Below are positions 1-8,799 of a DNA stretch of 58,435 nucleotides, piece after piece. The position numbers and the translations under genes are program-made. Each line of letters opens with the position of its first letter. Within the stretch, counting starts at the first letter, position 1. The notes beneath the pieces were generated by a model. The model searched no databases. It was not told the origin of the DNA and was given only the letters and a program-made list of their open reading frames with translations. Source of the stretch: Oscillospiraceae bacterium (GTDB taxonomy: Bacteria; Bacillota; Clostridia; Oscillospirales; Acutalibacteraceae); assembly GCA_012520505.1 (NCBI GenBank), contig JAAYOC010000041.1:1-58435 (forward strand). Reading direction: 5' to 3'.

Positions 1-2
1 TC

Positions 3-395
3 GAAGCTAACGGTGTAACAACTCGTTATGCTATCCATCCGGTTGCCGGTAGAATGCCTGGTCATATGAACGTACTTCTTGCAGAAGTTGATGTTCCATA
101 TGATAAGCTCTACGAAATGAAAGATATAAATGATGACTTTGAAAAGACTGACCTTGTCATCGTAATCGGCGCAAATGACGTATTAAACCCTGCGGCTAGA
201 GAAGCTGAGGACACTCCAATCTATGGAATGCCTATTCTTTCAGTTGACAAAGCTCCTAATATCATCATTTGTAACTATGACTTAGAACCTGGGTATTCAG
301 GAGTCGACAATCCTCTCTACACAAAAGAGACTGGTGTTACAATCCTCCAAGGTGATGCTAAGGAAAGCCTTAGAAAATTACTTCAGCTTTTGTAA
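3..395 (+). CDS. pntB: NAD(P) transhydrogenase subunit beta, C-terminal part
   Basis: Partial gene: the frame is open from the first bases of the window, so only the last 130 residues are present. They form the NADP(H)-binding domain III of PntB. Visible motifs are HPVAGRMPGHMNVLLAE, a VIGANDVLNPAA segment and GYSGVDNPLY near the end, all typical of the family. PntB is the membrane subunit that couples hydride transfer between NADH and NADP+ to proton movement; the membrane helices lie outside the window. The gene ends at a TAA and is followed by a strong hairpin that separates it from the convergent hprK. pntA is presumably upstream, out of view. Identification is secure; only the 5' part is missing. 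Confidence 0.96.
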   Translation, partial: EANGVTTRYAIHPVAGRMPGHMNVLLAEVDVPYDKLYEMKDINDDFEKTDLVIVIGANDVLNPAAREAEDTPIYGMPILSVDKAPNIIICNYDLEPGYSGVDNPLYTKETGVTILQGDAKESLRKLLQLL

Positions 396-471
396 TTTTA
401 GCAATTAAAAATACTTAACTTTTACAATCGTAAAAGTACTTACTTTCCCAATCATAAATACTTCAAAAAAA

Positions 472-509
472 ATAAAAGACCTGACTCAATTACGAGTCAG
501 GTCTTTTAT
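472..509. terminator. Bidirectional intrinsic terminator between pntB and hprK
   Basis: A perfect 16-bp inverted repeat (472-487 with 494-509) encloses a 6-nt loop. T or A runs flank both sides, so it can end transcription of the convergent genes pntB (plus) and hprK (minus). Confidence 0.9.
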
Positions 510-574
510 CATGTAATTCTCAGCTTTCTTTCTTGGTCTGTGTTCATTCCAAACCTATTTTAAGTTATCTCAAA

Positions 575-1549
575 TTAAATATGCCAGATATCTCTTGAAG
601 CATGAGAGTTCCACTCTTCATCCTCAAGCATACCGAGATTTGAAAGGAGTTGTTTTGCAGAGTTATAACCCATCTTCTTCTGTCTGTTATTTATAGCCGC
701 AATTTCAATTATGATTGCAAGGTTTCTACCGGAAGATACAGGTACTACACAAAGTGGTACTGAAATATCAAGAATGTTAACCTCTTCATCATTAATGCCC
801 ATACGTTCATATGCCTTCGTATCATCCCAAGCTTCAAGTTCAATTACAAGGTCAATTCTTGTAGTATCTTTGACTGATTTTACGCCAAAAAGACGACATG
901 CATCAATAATACCAACACCACGAAGTTCAATAAAGTGACGAATATTATCAGGAGCAGAACCTACAAGAGATCTATTTGATACTTTACGAATTTCAACTGC
1001 GTCATCTGCAACAAGTCGATGACCTCTGTTGATAAGTTCAACAACGTTTTCAGACTTGCCGACACCACTATCTCCCACAATTAGTACACCTTCACCAAAT
1101 ACTTCTACAAGTACTCCATGACGTGTTTCTCTTTCTGCAAGTTCAACATTCAAATAAGATACAAGTGAAGATACTGCAAAAGATGTTTCATTTTTACTTT
1201 GAAGCATAGGAACACTGTATTTCTTTGCAAACACGAGAAAGAAACCAATCATTTCTTCATCAATATCGCACGAACATACTACTGCAAGCGGACGCTCCGA
1301 CATGAACCTTTCAATACATTCATCCCTAATATCGGGCGATGATAAAGCCCTTAAATACATACTTTCAGAATTTCCTATAAATTGGATTCTATCACTAGTA
1401 AAGTTTTCATCCGAACGTGCCAAAATAAGTCCCGGACGAGAAACCTCCATTGCGGTAACTAAAATTTCTTCTGCCGGCTTTGGTAAAAAAATTACACTAT
1501 ATTCTTCAGCCTTAATCACTTTACTAAGTGGAACAGAGTAATTACTCAT
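575..1549 (-). CDS. hprK: HPr kinase/phosphorylase
   Basis: Bifunctional enzyme that phosphorylates Ser46 of HPr, or removes that phosphate, controlling carbon catabolite repression and PTS sugar uptake in Firmicutes. The 324-residue protein has the N-terminal regulatory domain (about 1-130), Walker A GDSGVGKS at 159-166, the ADDAVE segment at 181-186 and the family signature ELRGVGIIDACRLFG at about 208-222. The frame is open 24 codons further upstream, but the ATG at 1549 has an AAGGAG site 7 nt before it and gives the usual family start, so I chose it. It is the last gene of the nucleoside cluster, 89 nt after cdd. Linking hprK to nucleoside catabolism is unusual; the neighbour is often lgt or a stress gene. 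Confidence 0.96.
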   Translation of the reverse strand: MSNYSVPLSKVIKAEEYSVIFLPKPAEEILVTAMEVSRPGLILARSDENFTSDRIQFIGNSESMYLRALSSPDIRDECIERFMSERPLAVVCSCDIDEEMIGFFLVFAKKYSVPMLQSKNETSFAVSSLVSYLNVELAERETRHGVLVEVFGEGVLIVGDSGVGKSENVVELINRGHRLVADDAVEIRKVSNRSLVGSAPDNIRHFIELRGVGIIDACRLFGVKSVKDTTRIDLVIELEAWDDTKAYERMGINDEEVNILDISVPLCVVPVSSGRNLAIIIEIAAINNRQKKMGYNSAKQLLSNLGMLEDEEWNSHASRDIWHI

Positions 1550-1638
1550 ACACAATCTCCTTATATGCCAGTATATTGAATCTAAACAAGACACAAAAAC
1601 AATATAAAACAAAATTTGCACAAATCAAAATTCAGAAA

Positions 1639-2037
1639 TTAAAAACTAAAACTATGTGGAAGCAATTCTTCCATAGCATAACTAATTATTCTTTCCTCTG
1701 CATTTTTAAAATAAAATTTAAAATCAGCATCAACAAATTCAGCTAAAACTTGTCGACAAATGCCACAAGGATAACAATAATCTCCTATTTCACCATCTTC
1801 TCCACCTACAATTGCAATAGATAAAAATCTTTGATGTCCTTCGGAGATTGCCTTTGAAAGAGCGACTCTTTCGGCACAAATCCCAGCCGGATATGAAGCA
1901 TTTTCAATATTGCAACCTGTAAAAATTGTTCCGTTCTCACAAAGAAGGGCTGCACCTACTTTAAAATTTGAATAAGGTGCATAAGAACCATGCATTGCAT
2001 TCTCTGCAGACCGTATTAATTCTTCTGGCATTACCAT
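1639..2037 (-). CDS. cdd: Cytidine deaminase
   Basis: Zinc enzyme that deaminates cytidine and deoxycytidine to uridine and deoxyuridine in pyrimidine salvage. The 132-residue length is normal for the small tetrameric form. Zinc ligands are visible as Cys54 in CAERVAL and Cys91 and Cys94 in PCGICRQ; Glu56 is the proton-shuttling residue. The N-terminal PYSNFKVGAA and GCNIENASYPAGICAE segments are also typical. AAGGAGG sits 6 nt upstream of the ATG. It lies 20 nt after deoB and feeds uridine and deoxyuridine to the phosphorylase encoded upstream, so it is very likely in the same transcript. Confidence 0.97.
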   Translation of the reverse strand: MVMPEELIRSAENAMHGSYAPYSNFKVGAALLCENGTIFTGCNIENASYPAGICAERVALSKAISEGHQRFLSIAIVGGEDGEIGDYCYPCGICRQVLAEFVDADFKFYFKNAEERIISYAMEELLPHSFSF

Positions 2038-2057
2038 GGTAATCCTCCTTAAAGTCC

Positions 2058-3263
2058 TTAAAGAAGCGGTTTTCTAAACCGTGCAAGTGGATCCGGAGTA
2101 AAAGTTACATCCTGTAAAAAACTAACTCCCCGTATATCAGATTCTACACCAAAATAGTCAAGAATCGTCTTTCCAATATCAGCGAAAGATTCTCGGATTC
2201 CAAGATTTACTGCCGGGCCGCCGCGAGTATACCACAAAAGTGGTATATATTCACGCGTGTGGTCCGTATGTTTTTCAAAACTTGGGTCACATCCGTGGTC
2301 GGCAGTAATGACGAGCACATCATCATTACCAAGCTTTGAAATAAATTTCGAAAGCCAAGTGTCAAACTTTGCAATGCCTTTTGCGTATGCATCTACGTCT
2401 CGGCGGTGACCAAAAAGCATATCAAAATCAACAAGATTTGCAAACACAAGTCCGGAAAAATCTCTGTTCACCGCCAAATCAAGTTCATGCATCCCATCGG
2501 CATTGCAAGTGGTTGGATGGCTTTCAGTAATACCGGACGACGCAAAAATATCGTTAATTTTACCTATCGATATTACATTATACCCCTTTTCCGCCAAAAA
2601 GTTTAGTGCTGTTTTTGGCGGTACGAGTGAATAATCATGGCGTCGTGCGGTACGTGTGTAATTGCCGGATGTACCAACAAAAGGCCTTGCAATTACACGA
2701 CCAACTGCGTGTTCCCCCTGTAAAAGCTCACGAGCAATCTCACAGTACTCATATAACTTTTCTATTGGTACAATATCTTCGTGAGCGGCAATCTGGAACA
2801 CACTATCCGCAGAGGTATACACGATGAGTTTGCCGGTATTTACATGCTCATCTCCATGCTTCTCTATTACAGCTGTACCGGAATATGGCTTGTTTACAAG
2901 CCAACCTCTACCAGTCCTTTTTGCAAACTCGTCCATGACCTCTGCCGGAAATCCATTTGGATAAACCGGCATTGGTTTTTCCATTTCAACACCACAAATT
3001 TCCCAATGTCCGGTCATGGTGTCTTTACCCATAGATTTTGCTGCACACTTACCAAAAGAAGCTAAAGGTGATGAAAAACTTGGAAGATAATCTACACCAT
3101 CAATGTTAAAAAGACCAAGTTTTGAAAGTGTATCAGCCTCAAAAAATTCTGAAGTTGAAAGAGCCTTGAGTGTATTTGCACTTACATCGCCAAAGAATTT
3201 CGCATCCGGAAGTTCTCCAACACCAAAGCTATCAAGAACAATTAAAAATACGCGTTTTGACAT
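2058..3263 (-). CDS. deoB: Phosphopentomutase
   Basis: Interconverts ribose- or deoxyribose-1-phosphate and the 5-phosphates, linking nucleoside phosphorolysis to DeoC and the pentose pathway. The 401-residue protein belongs to the alkaline-phosphatase-like metalloenzyme superfamily: metal-binding LIVLDSFGVGELPDA at the N-terminus, TMTGHWEICGV, and the C-terminal ADHGCDPSFEKHTDHTRE block. A GTG four codons upstream is in frame, but GGAG lies 6 nt before the ATG at 3263, so that ATG is preferred. A 113-nt AT-rich spacer containing short repeats of AAATTAAAAATT separates it from deoD; it may be in the same operon or have its own promoter. Confidence 0.97.
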   Translation of the reverse strand: MSKRVFLIVLDSFGVGELPDAKFFGDVSANTLKALSTSEFFEADTLSKLGLFNIDGVDYLPSFSSPLASFGKCAAKSMGKDTMTGHWEICGVEMEKPMPVYPNGFPAEVMDEFAKRTGRGWLVNKPYSGTAVIEKHGDEHVNTGKLIVYTSADSVFQIAAHEDIVPIEKLYEYCEIARELLQGEHAVGRVIARPFVGTSGNYTRTARRHDYSLVPPKTALNFLAEKGYNVISIGKINDIFASSGITESHPTTCNADGMHELDLAVNRDFSGLVFANLVDFDMLFGHRRDVDAYAKGIAKFDTWLSKFISKLGNDDVLVITADHGCDPSFEKHTDHTREYIPLLWYTRGGPAVNLGIRESFADIGKTILDYFGVESDIRGVSFLQDVTFTPDPLARFRKPLL

Positions 3264-3376
3264 ATCAGTCTCCACATTTACCCCTTTTGATTTTCAAACT
3301 AAAACTAAATTAAAAATTAAAGCCAAATTAAAAATTGAACTAAATTAAAACTTTCTAGATTCTAAATTTTAGTCTT

Positions 3377-4102
3377 TTAGTTTCCAAGGTTCTCAGCAAT
3401 ACCTAAAGCTATTTTCATCATATCTGTAAAAGTAGTTTCACGTGCTGCTGAATTAAGAGACTCTCCTGTTAAAGGACAATCTGAAACAGTACAGATTGCA
3501 AGTGCATTTTTACCCGCTCTCGCAGCTTCCAAATAAAGAACTGCGGCTTCCATTTCAGTTGCCAGAACATTATGCATACTCTGCAAACGTCGAAGGTCTT
3601 CTAAATCGCAGTAAAAAACATCAGTTGAATAAAATGAACCTATTTTAATAGGAATTTGAAGTTCGCCCGCTACCTTATCACAAAGACTTAAAAGCTCATA
3701 ACTTGCTGTAGGAGCACATTTCCCCGGAAGTTTATACGATGCCTCATAATTTGAATTAGTACAAGCAGACATTCCAACGACAATATCTCTAACTTTAATA
3801 TTGCTCGCTATACCACCGGCAGAACCAACTCTAATAATGTTTTCTACGTCATAAAAGTTGAAAAGTTCATGTGAATAAATTGCCATTGAAGGCATACCCA
3901 TTCCGGATGCCATAACAGATACACGAGTATTGTTATACAAGCCGGTATATCCTTGAATACCCCTGACATTATTTACAAGTACGGGATCTTTTAAAAAGTT
4001 TTCTGCTATAAATTTTGCACGCAACGGATCTCCCGGCATTAAAACTGTTTTTGCAAAATCACCGGGTTTTGCTTCATTATGAGGTGTACATGTGATTGCC
4101 AT
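3377..4102 (-). CDS. deoD: Purine-nucleoside phosphorylase, DeoD type
   Basis: Cleaves purine (deoxy)nucleosides with phosphate to the free base and (deoxy)ribose-1-phosphate. The 241-residue length and the motifs CTPHNEAKPGDFAKTVLMPG, RVGSAGG and ATEMEAAVLY fit the hexameric low-specificity bacterial PNP (NP-I family); the final TVSDC segment carries the aspartate expected for 6-amino and 6-oxo purines. The chosen ATG at 4102 has GAGGAGG 6 nt upstream and lies one base after the stop codon of the patatin-like gene, indicating tight translational coupling. An ATG 5 codons further upstream would overlap that gene and has no ribosome binding site. Confidence 0.97.
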   Translation of the reverse strand: MAITCTPHNEAKPGDFAKTVLMPGDPLRAKFIAENFLKDPVLVNNVRGIQGYTGLYNNTRVSVMASGMGMPSMAIYSHELFNFYDVENIIRVGSAGGIASNIKVRDIVVGMSACTNSNYEASYKLPGKCAPTASYELLSLCDKVAGELQIPIKIGSFYSTDVFYCDLEDLRRLQSMHNVLATEMEAAVLYLEAARAGKNALAICTVSDCPLTGESLNSAARETTFTDMMKIALGIAENLGN

Positions 4103-4103
4103 A

Positions 4104-4952
4104 TTAATCCTCCTCAAATAATCCCTTAATCTTATCTATGTTAGCCATTGCTACATCGTAACCATGGTTATAAAACCTTGCCAACTCTTTTGAATCACCT
4201 TCAAGTGATCTTATCATTTTATCAGCAGCAGGTCTTAAAAGCACTGCTTTCCCTTCGTGTTCAAGTTGTTCACAGTACTCTACCTGTTCATTATACATGA
4301 GATGTCTGTTTAAAAGTGGAAAAACCATTTCAGGGTATTTATTTTTTATTGCGTTTGCTACAAATTCCATTTTTAATGATGACTCTTTTTTATATCCCTT
4401 AGCTCTGGTCATAACAATGAGAAGTTTATTACAACCATCTTCAAGTGCCTTTTTAGCAGGAATGGAATCAGTAATTCCTCCATCAAAATAAGGTGTTCCA
4501 TCTATTATTTGTACCGGAAACATAACAGGCTGTGCACAAGAAGCTTTTAAAATAGCTGAACTACTTTCAAGCTTTTCTCCACTTAAATATTCCGGTTTAC
4601 CCGTATTTGCATTTGTAACACCAACCAGCACCTTTGCCGGATTACTTCTATAGGCGTTCCAATCAAAAGGTACAAATTCATTTGGCATATCTTCAAAAAC
4701 AAACTTTATTCCAAAAAGACTGTGGTCAGAAAGAAGATTTTTAACTCCAAAATATCTTGAATCCTCTCTATAACCAACAACGACATCATAGTTTCGACCC
4801 CTCTGTTTAGAAACATACGAAACTCCGTGTGTAATACCGGCAGAAACACCTATAACATATGGAAAATCAATGCCTTCATCCAAAAGTGCATCCATTACAC
4901 CCGAAGAAAAAATAGAACGCATACTTCCGCCTTCTAAAACTAATCCTTGCAT
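4104..4952 (-). CDS. Patatin-like phospholipase family protein (YjjU/RssA-like)
   Basis: Predicted serine acyl hydrolase of the patatin fold. The catalytic dyad is visible: Ser37 in GVSAG and Asp157 in DGG; the oxyanion-hole segment is LEGGSMRSIF at 6-15. The 282 residues have no signal peptide or membrane segment, so the protein should be cytosolic. The start codon overlaps the deoC stop by one base (TAATG) and the stop is one base from deoD, so it is embedded within a nucleoside catabolism operon. The substrate is unknown. Patatin proteins of this group act on lipids or lysophospholipids in other bacteria, and a link to nucleosides is not explained by the sequence. Confidence 0.88.
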   Translation of the reverse strand: MQGLVLEGGSMRSIFSSGVMDALLDEGIDFPYVIGVSAGITHGVSYVSKQRGRNYDVVVGYREDSRYFGVKNLLSDHSLFGIKFVFEDMPNEFVPFDWNAYRSNPAKVLVGVTNANTGKPEYLSGEKLESSSAILKASCAQPVMFPVQIIDGTPYFDGGITDSIPAKKALEDGCNKLLIVMTRAKGYKKESSLKMEFVANAIKNKYPEMVFPLLNRHLMYNEQVEYCEQLEHEGKAVLLRPAADKMIRSLEGDSKELARFYNHGYDVAMANIDKIKGLFEED

Positions 4953-5611
4953 TACAAAAGTCCTTCCGATTTTACAATATTTACAATTTTGCTGGTACCA
5001 ATCCTATCTGCACCGAGACCTATAAATTCCTCTGCATCTTTAATTGATGAAATACCACCGGCTGCCTTTATTTTTAAACGACCCTTGATATGAAGTTTGA
5101 AAATAATAACATCCCTATAAGTCGCACCATCTTTGGAAAATCCGGTTGAAGTTTTAATATAATCCGCATTAGATGAATCCACAATTTCAGCCACTTTATG
5201 TTTTTCATCTTCGGTTAAATCACATGCTTCAATAATAACTTTAAGAATCTTTCCACAACAATGTCCCTTAACATCGTTTATTTCAGAAAGAATATCATCA
5301 TATTTTCCTTCTTTCACCCAACCAAGATTGATAACCATATCAATTTCATCTGCACCGTTTTGCACAGCATCATATGCTTCAGCACATTTCATTACCGTCG
5401 TAGTATACCCATTTGGGAACCCTACTACTGTACAAACCGGAATTTTTCCCTTCAAATATTCAGCGCATTGTCTAACAAATGAAGGAGGAACACAAACGGA
5501 TGCAGTCTTGTATTTAAGAGCATCATCACAAACTTCCTTTATTTCATCCCAAGTTGCGGTTGTTTTTAAAAGAGTATGATCTACTCTCGAAAGTATTTCC
5601 CTAATATCCAT
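4952..5611 (-). CDS. deoC: Deoxyribose-phosphate aldolase
   Basis: Class I aldolase that splits 2-deoxyribose-5-phosphate into acetaldehyde and glyceraldehyde-3-phosphate, the last step of deoxynucleoside catabolism. In the 219-residue protein the Schiff-base lysine is Lys153 in YIKTSTGF and the second active-site lysine is Lys182 in KAAGGIS; Asp91 lies in the EIDMVIN segment. Length is normal for the bacterial short form. It overlaps the patatin gene by one base and lies 135 nt after pdp, with an AT-rich hairpin between them. Confidence 0.97.
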   Translation of the reverse strand: MDIREILSRVDHTLLKTTATWDEIKEVCDDALKYKTASVCVPPSFVRQCAEYLKGKIPVCTVVGFPNGYTTTVMKCAEAYDAVQNGADEIDMVINLGWVKEGKYDDILSEINDVKGHCCGKILKVIIEACDLTEDEKHKVAEIVDSSNADYIKTSTGFSKDGATYRDVIIFKLHIKGRLKIKAAGGISSIKDAEEFIGLGADRIGTSKIVNIVKSEGLL

Positions 5612-5719
5612 AATTTCACCTTCATTTTCTCAAACCTTACTACTCACTACTACCCACTAAAAAAATTGCTTTGATTTTCCTAGTACCATCATCCTTCGTT
5701 ATCTTGCACTACTTACTCA

Positions 5720-5743
5720 TTAAAAATTGGCTTCAATTTTTAA
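5720..5743 (-). terminator. AT-rich hairpin between pdp and deoC
   Basis: A perfect 10-bp inverted repeat (5720-5729 with 5734-5743) with a GCTT loop lies directly after the pdp stop. It is AT-rich with a weak T tract on the minus strand, so it may be a leaky terminator or an mRNA processing hairpin rather than a full stop between operon genes. Confidence 0.45.
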
Positions 5744-5746
5744 CGA

Positions 5747-7060
5747 TTATTCAGAAATGCTCCTCACGATTTTATAAATCAGGCTCTGTTTTTTCGGTTT
5801 TGAAGCTGAAAATTTGAGAGCATTGATATAGAGTTTTTCAGCTTCAGCTATTTTATCCTTTAAATCTGTGAATAGAATTGCAATAGGCTCTCCTTTATTC
5901 ACATAATCACCTGTTTTCTTAACAAGAACGATTCCCGCTTTATAGTCAATCGGGTCATCTTTCTTTTCCCTGCCTGCACCTAAAACTACGGATGCGATAC
6001 CAATTTGTTCTGCATTCATTCTTGAAATATATCCATCTCTCGGTGCTTTTATTTCGTAGCGATGTAGTGATTCTTCAAACTTTGAAACATCATCTATTAC
6101 TGAAACATCTCCACCTTGCGCCTTAACCATTTCTTTAAATTTTAATAAGGCTTTACCGGTTAAAACAACCTCTTCTACTTCTTTTCGTGCGCTGTTAAGG
6201 TCTATACCTTTACAGGAAGAATACATAAGCGATGCAAGGACAAAACAAAGTTCTTTTAGGTCCTTACATCCCTCTCCTTTTAGAATTTCTATTGCTTCTA
6301 TTACTTCGAGTGTATTTCCGATATAGTAGCCCAGTGGAATATCCATATTGGTGATTACAGCATTTGTTTTTCTACCTGCCATATCACCTATTTTAACCAT
6401 AGCAACTGCAAGTTCTTTTGCATCTTCTAAATCCTTAATGAAAGCACCACTTCCGCATTTAACATCTAAAACTATATGCTGACTGCCGCCAGCCAGTTTC
6501 TTTGACATAACACTTGATGCAATAAGAGGTATGCTTTCAATACAAGCAGTAACATCACGAAGTGCATATAATTTTTTATCAGCAGGTGTCAAATTGCCTG
6601 ACTGTCCTATTACACAAATTCCGATTTCATTCACCTGCTTTAAAAAGCGCTCAGGTGAAAGTTCTACTTTAAAACCCGGTATAGATTCCAGTTTGTCGAC
6701 AGTACCGCCGGTGTGTCCAAGACCACGCCCGGACATTTTCGCTACTTTGCAGCCGAGGGCTGCAACAATTGGAGCAACGATCAATGTGGTCTTATCTCCT
6801 ACACCACCTGTGCTATGTTTGTCGACAGTTTCACCGTCTATTAAAGATAAGTCCATCATCTCTCCTGAGCGCGCCATTGCAAGCGTGAGATCGGTTGTCT
6901 CACGCGCAGTCATACCAGAAAAGAAGATTGCCATTATTAAAGCAGATGCCTGATAATCAGGAATACTGCCATCCGTATACCCTTTTATGAAAAAATCTAT
7001 TTCTGCTGTATTCAGTTCCTCGCCGTCTCTTTTTTTCTTGATGATATCATACATTCTCAT
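5747..7060 (-). CDS. pdp: Pyrimidine-nucleoside (thymidine) phosphorylase
   Basis: Phosphorolyses uridine, thymidine and deoxyuridine to base plus pentose-1-phosphate. The 437-residue protein shows DKHSTGGVGDK near residue 80 (phosphate binding), the family signature SGRGLGHTGGTVDKLE near 110-125, and a C-terminal lid-like domain ending in a lysine-rich tail. The frame extends 17 codons further upstream as a hydrophobic, cysteine-rich stretch unlike the family, whereas the ATG at 7060 has an AAGGGTG site 8 nt before it and gives the normal MRMYDIIKKKRDGE start. It lies 78 nt after the DUF4364 gene and upstream of deoC, forming a complete salvage route with deoD, deoB, deoC and cdd. Confidence 0.96.
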   Translation of the reverse strand: MRMYDIIKKKRDGEELNTAEIDFFIKGYTDGSIPDYQASALIMAIFFSGMTARETTDLTLAMARSGEMMDLSLIDGETVDKHSTGGVGDKTTLIVAPIVAALGCKVAKMSGRGLGHTGGTVDKLESIPGFKVELSPERFLKQVNEIGICVIGQSGNLTPADKKLYALRDVTACIESIPLIASSVMSKKLAGGSQHIVLDVKCGSGAFIKDLEDAKELAVAMVKIGDMAGRKTNAVITNMDIPLGYYIGNTLEVIEAIEILKGEGCKDLKELCFVLASLMYSSCKGIDLNSARKEVEEVVLTGKALLKFKEMVKAQGGDVSVIDDVSKFEESLHRYEIKAPRDGYISRMNAEQIGIASVVLGAGREKKDDPIDYKAGIVLVKKTGDYVNKGEPIAILFTDLKDKIAEAEKLYINALKFSASKPKKQSLIYKIVRSISE

Positions 7061-7138
7061 TGAAACGTCACCCTTCAAACAACATATAAAACATATAATA
7101 AAACAAAACAAACGATAAACGATTCACTTAATAAATTT

Positions 7139-7705
7139 TCAGTCAACCATAAGTGATGCAAGTATTGTTGAATATACTCTTACCGGATCTTCAATAAAAT
7201 TATCTTTTAGCGCCTGTGCCTGAGCACCATCCGGAACAAACATCTTCAGTTCCATAAGTTTTGTATTTCCATCAGTCATTGAAAAAGATATTGAATATCC
7301 ATCTTCAACCGGACTAATTTTTACATCATTTTCTCTTTCATTTCTATCAAGAGTTACAAAACGAACTGCAGTTTTTAAAGCCTTTTCTCTGATAGTTTTT
7401 GGTAAATCCTTTCCGACAAGACTTACAGCATTTCTACCAAGGTCTGTAATTTCAAGATATTCCTTTTCATTTTCAACTGTCTCAGTAATATTTCCATTTT
7501 GAAGGAGATCTGAAATTGCATCCATTGTTTCAAAATAGTTTGCAATCCTTTGATCTTGAATTATATTCCCTATTTGCTCCCTGGAAATTTTTGCATCTAC
7601 ATTTTTAAGCAAATAACAAATAAGAACCTTTATATCCGCTTTATTTCTAAGCCCACCCGGTTCTATACCTTCTGCCAGAGCATCAAATTCATCAGAAAAC
7701 AACAT
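7139..7705 (-). CDS. DUF4364 family protein
   Basis: A 188-residue cytosolic protein that I recognise as DUF4364, a family of Clostridia with a winged-helix-like N-terminal half; the hallmark is GIEPGGLRNKADIKVLICYLL near the N-terminus (first 20 residues of that block). The N-terminal 80 residues read like a DNA-binding domain (helix, REQIGNII, then DLLQNGNI and a beta wing ending ITDLGR), the C-terminal half like a small mixed alpha/beta domain. The ATG at 7705 overlaps the mreB stop as TGATG and has GGAGG 7 nt upstream, so the two are translationally coupled. Function is not established; a transcription regulator role is inferred from the fold only. Confidence 0.82.
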   Translation of the reverse strand: MLFSDEFDALAEGIEPGGLRNKADIKVLICYLLKNVDAKISREQIGNIIQDQRIANYFETMDAISDLLQNGNITETVENEKEYLEITDLGRNAVSLVGKDLPKTIREKALKTAVRFVTLDRNERENDVKISPVEDGYSISFSMTDGNTKLMELKMFVPDGAQAQALKDNFIEDPVRVYSTILASLMVD

Positions 7706-8751
7706 CAATAATCCTCCTTATTTTCTACTCCACCAATATCTTGACGAGACTTAAATAGATATCCATATTCGGATAAAAAGAACATATCTCCAATAACTTT
7801 ACCTATTCCGTTTGCAACACAGTTGAGCGGATCTTTAGCTACGATAGTTCTTATTCCTGTTAACTTTTCAATTGCCGTGTCCAATCCAAAAAGTTGAGCA
7901 GTACCACCTGTGAGAACAATACCTTCGTTAATTATATCTGACACAAGTTCCGGCGGTGTACGTTCAAATACATCGCGGATTGCTTCAAGTATCATATTTA
8001 TGTGTTTTCGCATTGCAAGATAAACTTCATTAGATGTAATTTCAAAATCAATAGGCATTCCGGTGTAATAATCTTTGCCTTTTGCAAATATACCTATTTC
8101 TTCGTCACGAAGATACGCACAACCAATTTTCTTTTTTATTTCTTCAGCAGTAAGTTCACCAATAATGATATCTCTTTCTCGACTAAGATAACGAATGATG
8201 TCTTCATTTAAAACATTCCCCGCAAGTTTGATACTTGATGCGGTTGCCATTGTTCCCATTGTAATTACAGCAATATCAGTTGTTCCTCCGCCAATATCAA
8301 CAACCATTACACCATTTGGATGAACGATATCTATTCCTGCTCCTATAGCAGCTGCAAGAGGTTCCTCAATGAGACAAACTCTACTTGCACCACTTGCAGT
8401 GATAACATCAAGAATCGTTCTTTTTTCAAGGTTAGTAACTGTACCTGGCATACTAACAATTATGTTGGGTTTAAAAATTTTATTACCACAGATTTTTTTG
8501 ATATAGTAACGAAGCATTTGCTCCGTTACATCAAAATCAGAAACTACTCCGTCTCGCATGGGTTGAACAACTTCAACTGAATCAGGTTCTCGTCCTAACA
8601 TTTTATAAGCAGCTTTTCCAAGTGCAATAATTCTTCCTGTTGTCCTTCTATAAGCTACAATAGCAGGTTCAGATAAAACAATCCCTTTACCTTCTACATA
8701 AGCAATAACAGATGTAGTTCCCAAATCAATTCCAATATTGATTCCGAGCAT
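7705..8751 (-). CDS. mreB: MreB/Mbl-like rod shape-determining protein
   Basis: Bacterial actin homologue that forms membrane-associated filaments and guides the elongation machinery for peptidoglycan. The 348-residue protein has phosphate-1 motif GIDLGTTSV at 6-14, phosphate-2 VVDIGGGTTDIAVI, and the adenosine motif LTGGTAQLFGLD. MreC and MreD are not adjacent, so it could equally be a stand-alone Mbl paralogue. It has its own sigma-A promoter (8835-8863) and a GAGGTG ribosome binding site. It is followed without a gap by the DUF4364 gene and may head the whole nucleoside cluster transcript. Confidence 0.93.
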   Translation of the reverse strand: MLGINIGIDLGTTSVIAYVEGKGIVLSEPAIVAYRRTTGRIIALGKAAYKMLGREPDSVEVVQPMRDGVVSDFDVTEQMLRYYIKKICGNKIFKPNIIVSMPGTVTNLEKRTILDVITASGASRVCLIEEPLAAAIGAGIDIVHPNGVMVVDIGGGTTDIAVITMGTMATASSIKLAGNVLNEDIIRYLSRERDIIIGELTAEEIKKKIGCAYLRDEEIGIFAKGKDYYTGMPIDFEITSNEVYLAMRKHINMILEAIRDVFERTPPELVSDIINEGIVLTGGTAQLFGLDTAIEKLTGIRTIVAKDPLNCVANGIGKVIGDMFFLSEYGYLFKSRQDIGGVENKEDY

Positions 8752-8799
8752 TTCACACCTCTAACAATTCATTCAGGTTTAACATAAAATATAACACAC

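Noticed and set aside
711-938. Plus-strand frame opposite hprK, and many similar frames opposite other genes
   Set aside because: Shadow frames of well-supported genes: no ribosome binding sites, no domain motifs, unnatural composition.
7061-7111. Hydrophobic cysteine-rich N-terminal extension of pdp
   Set aside because: Not typical of the family; a good ribosome binding site and standard start lie downstream.
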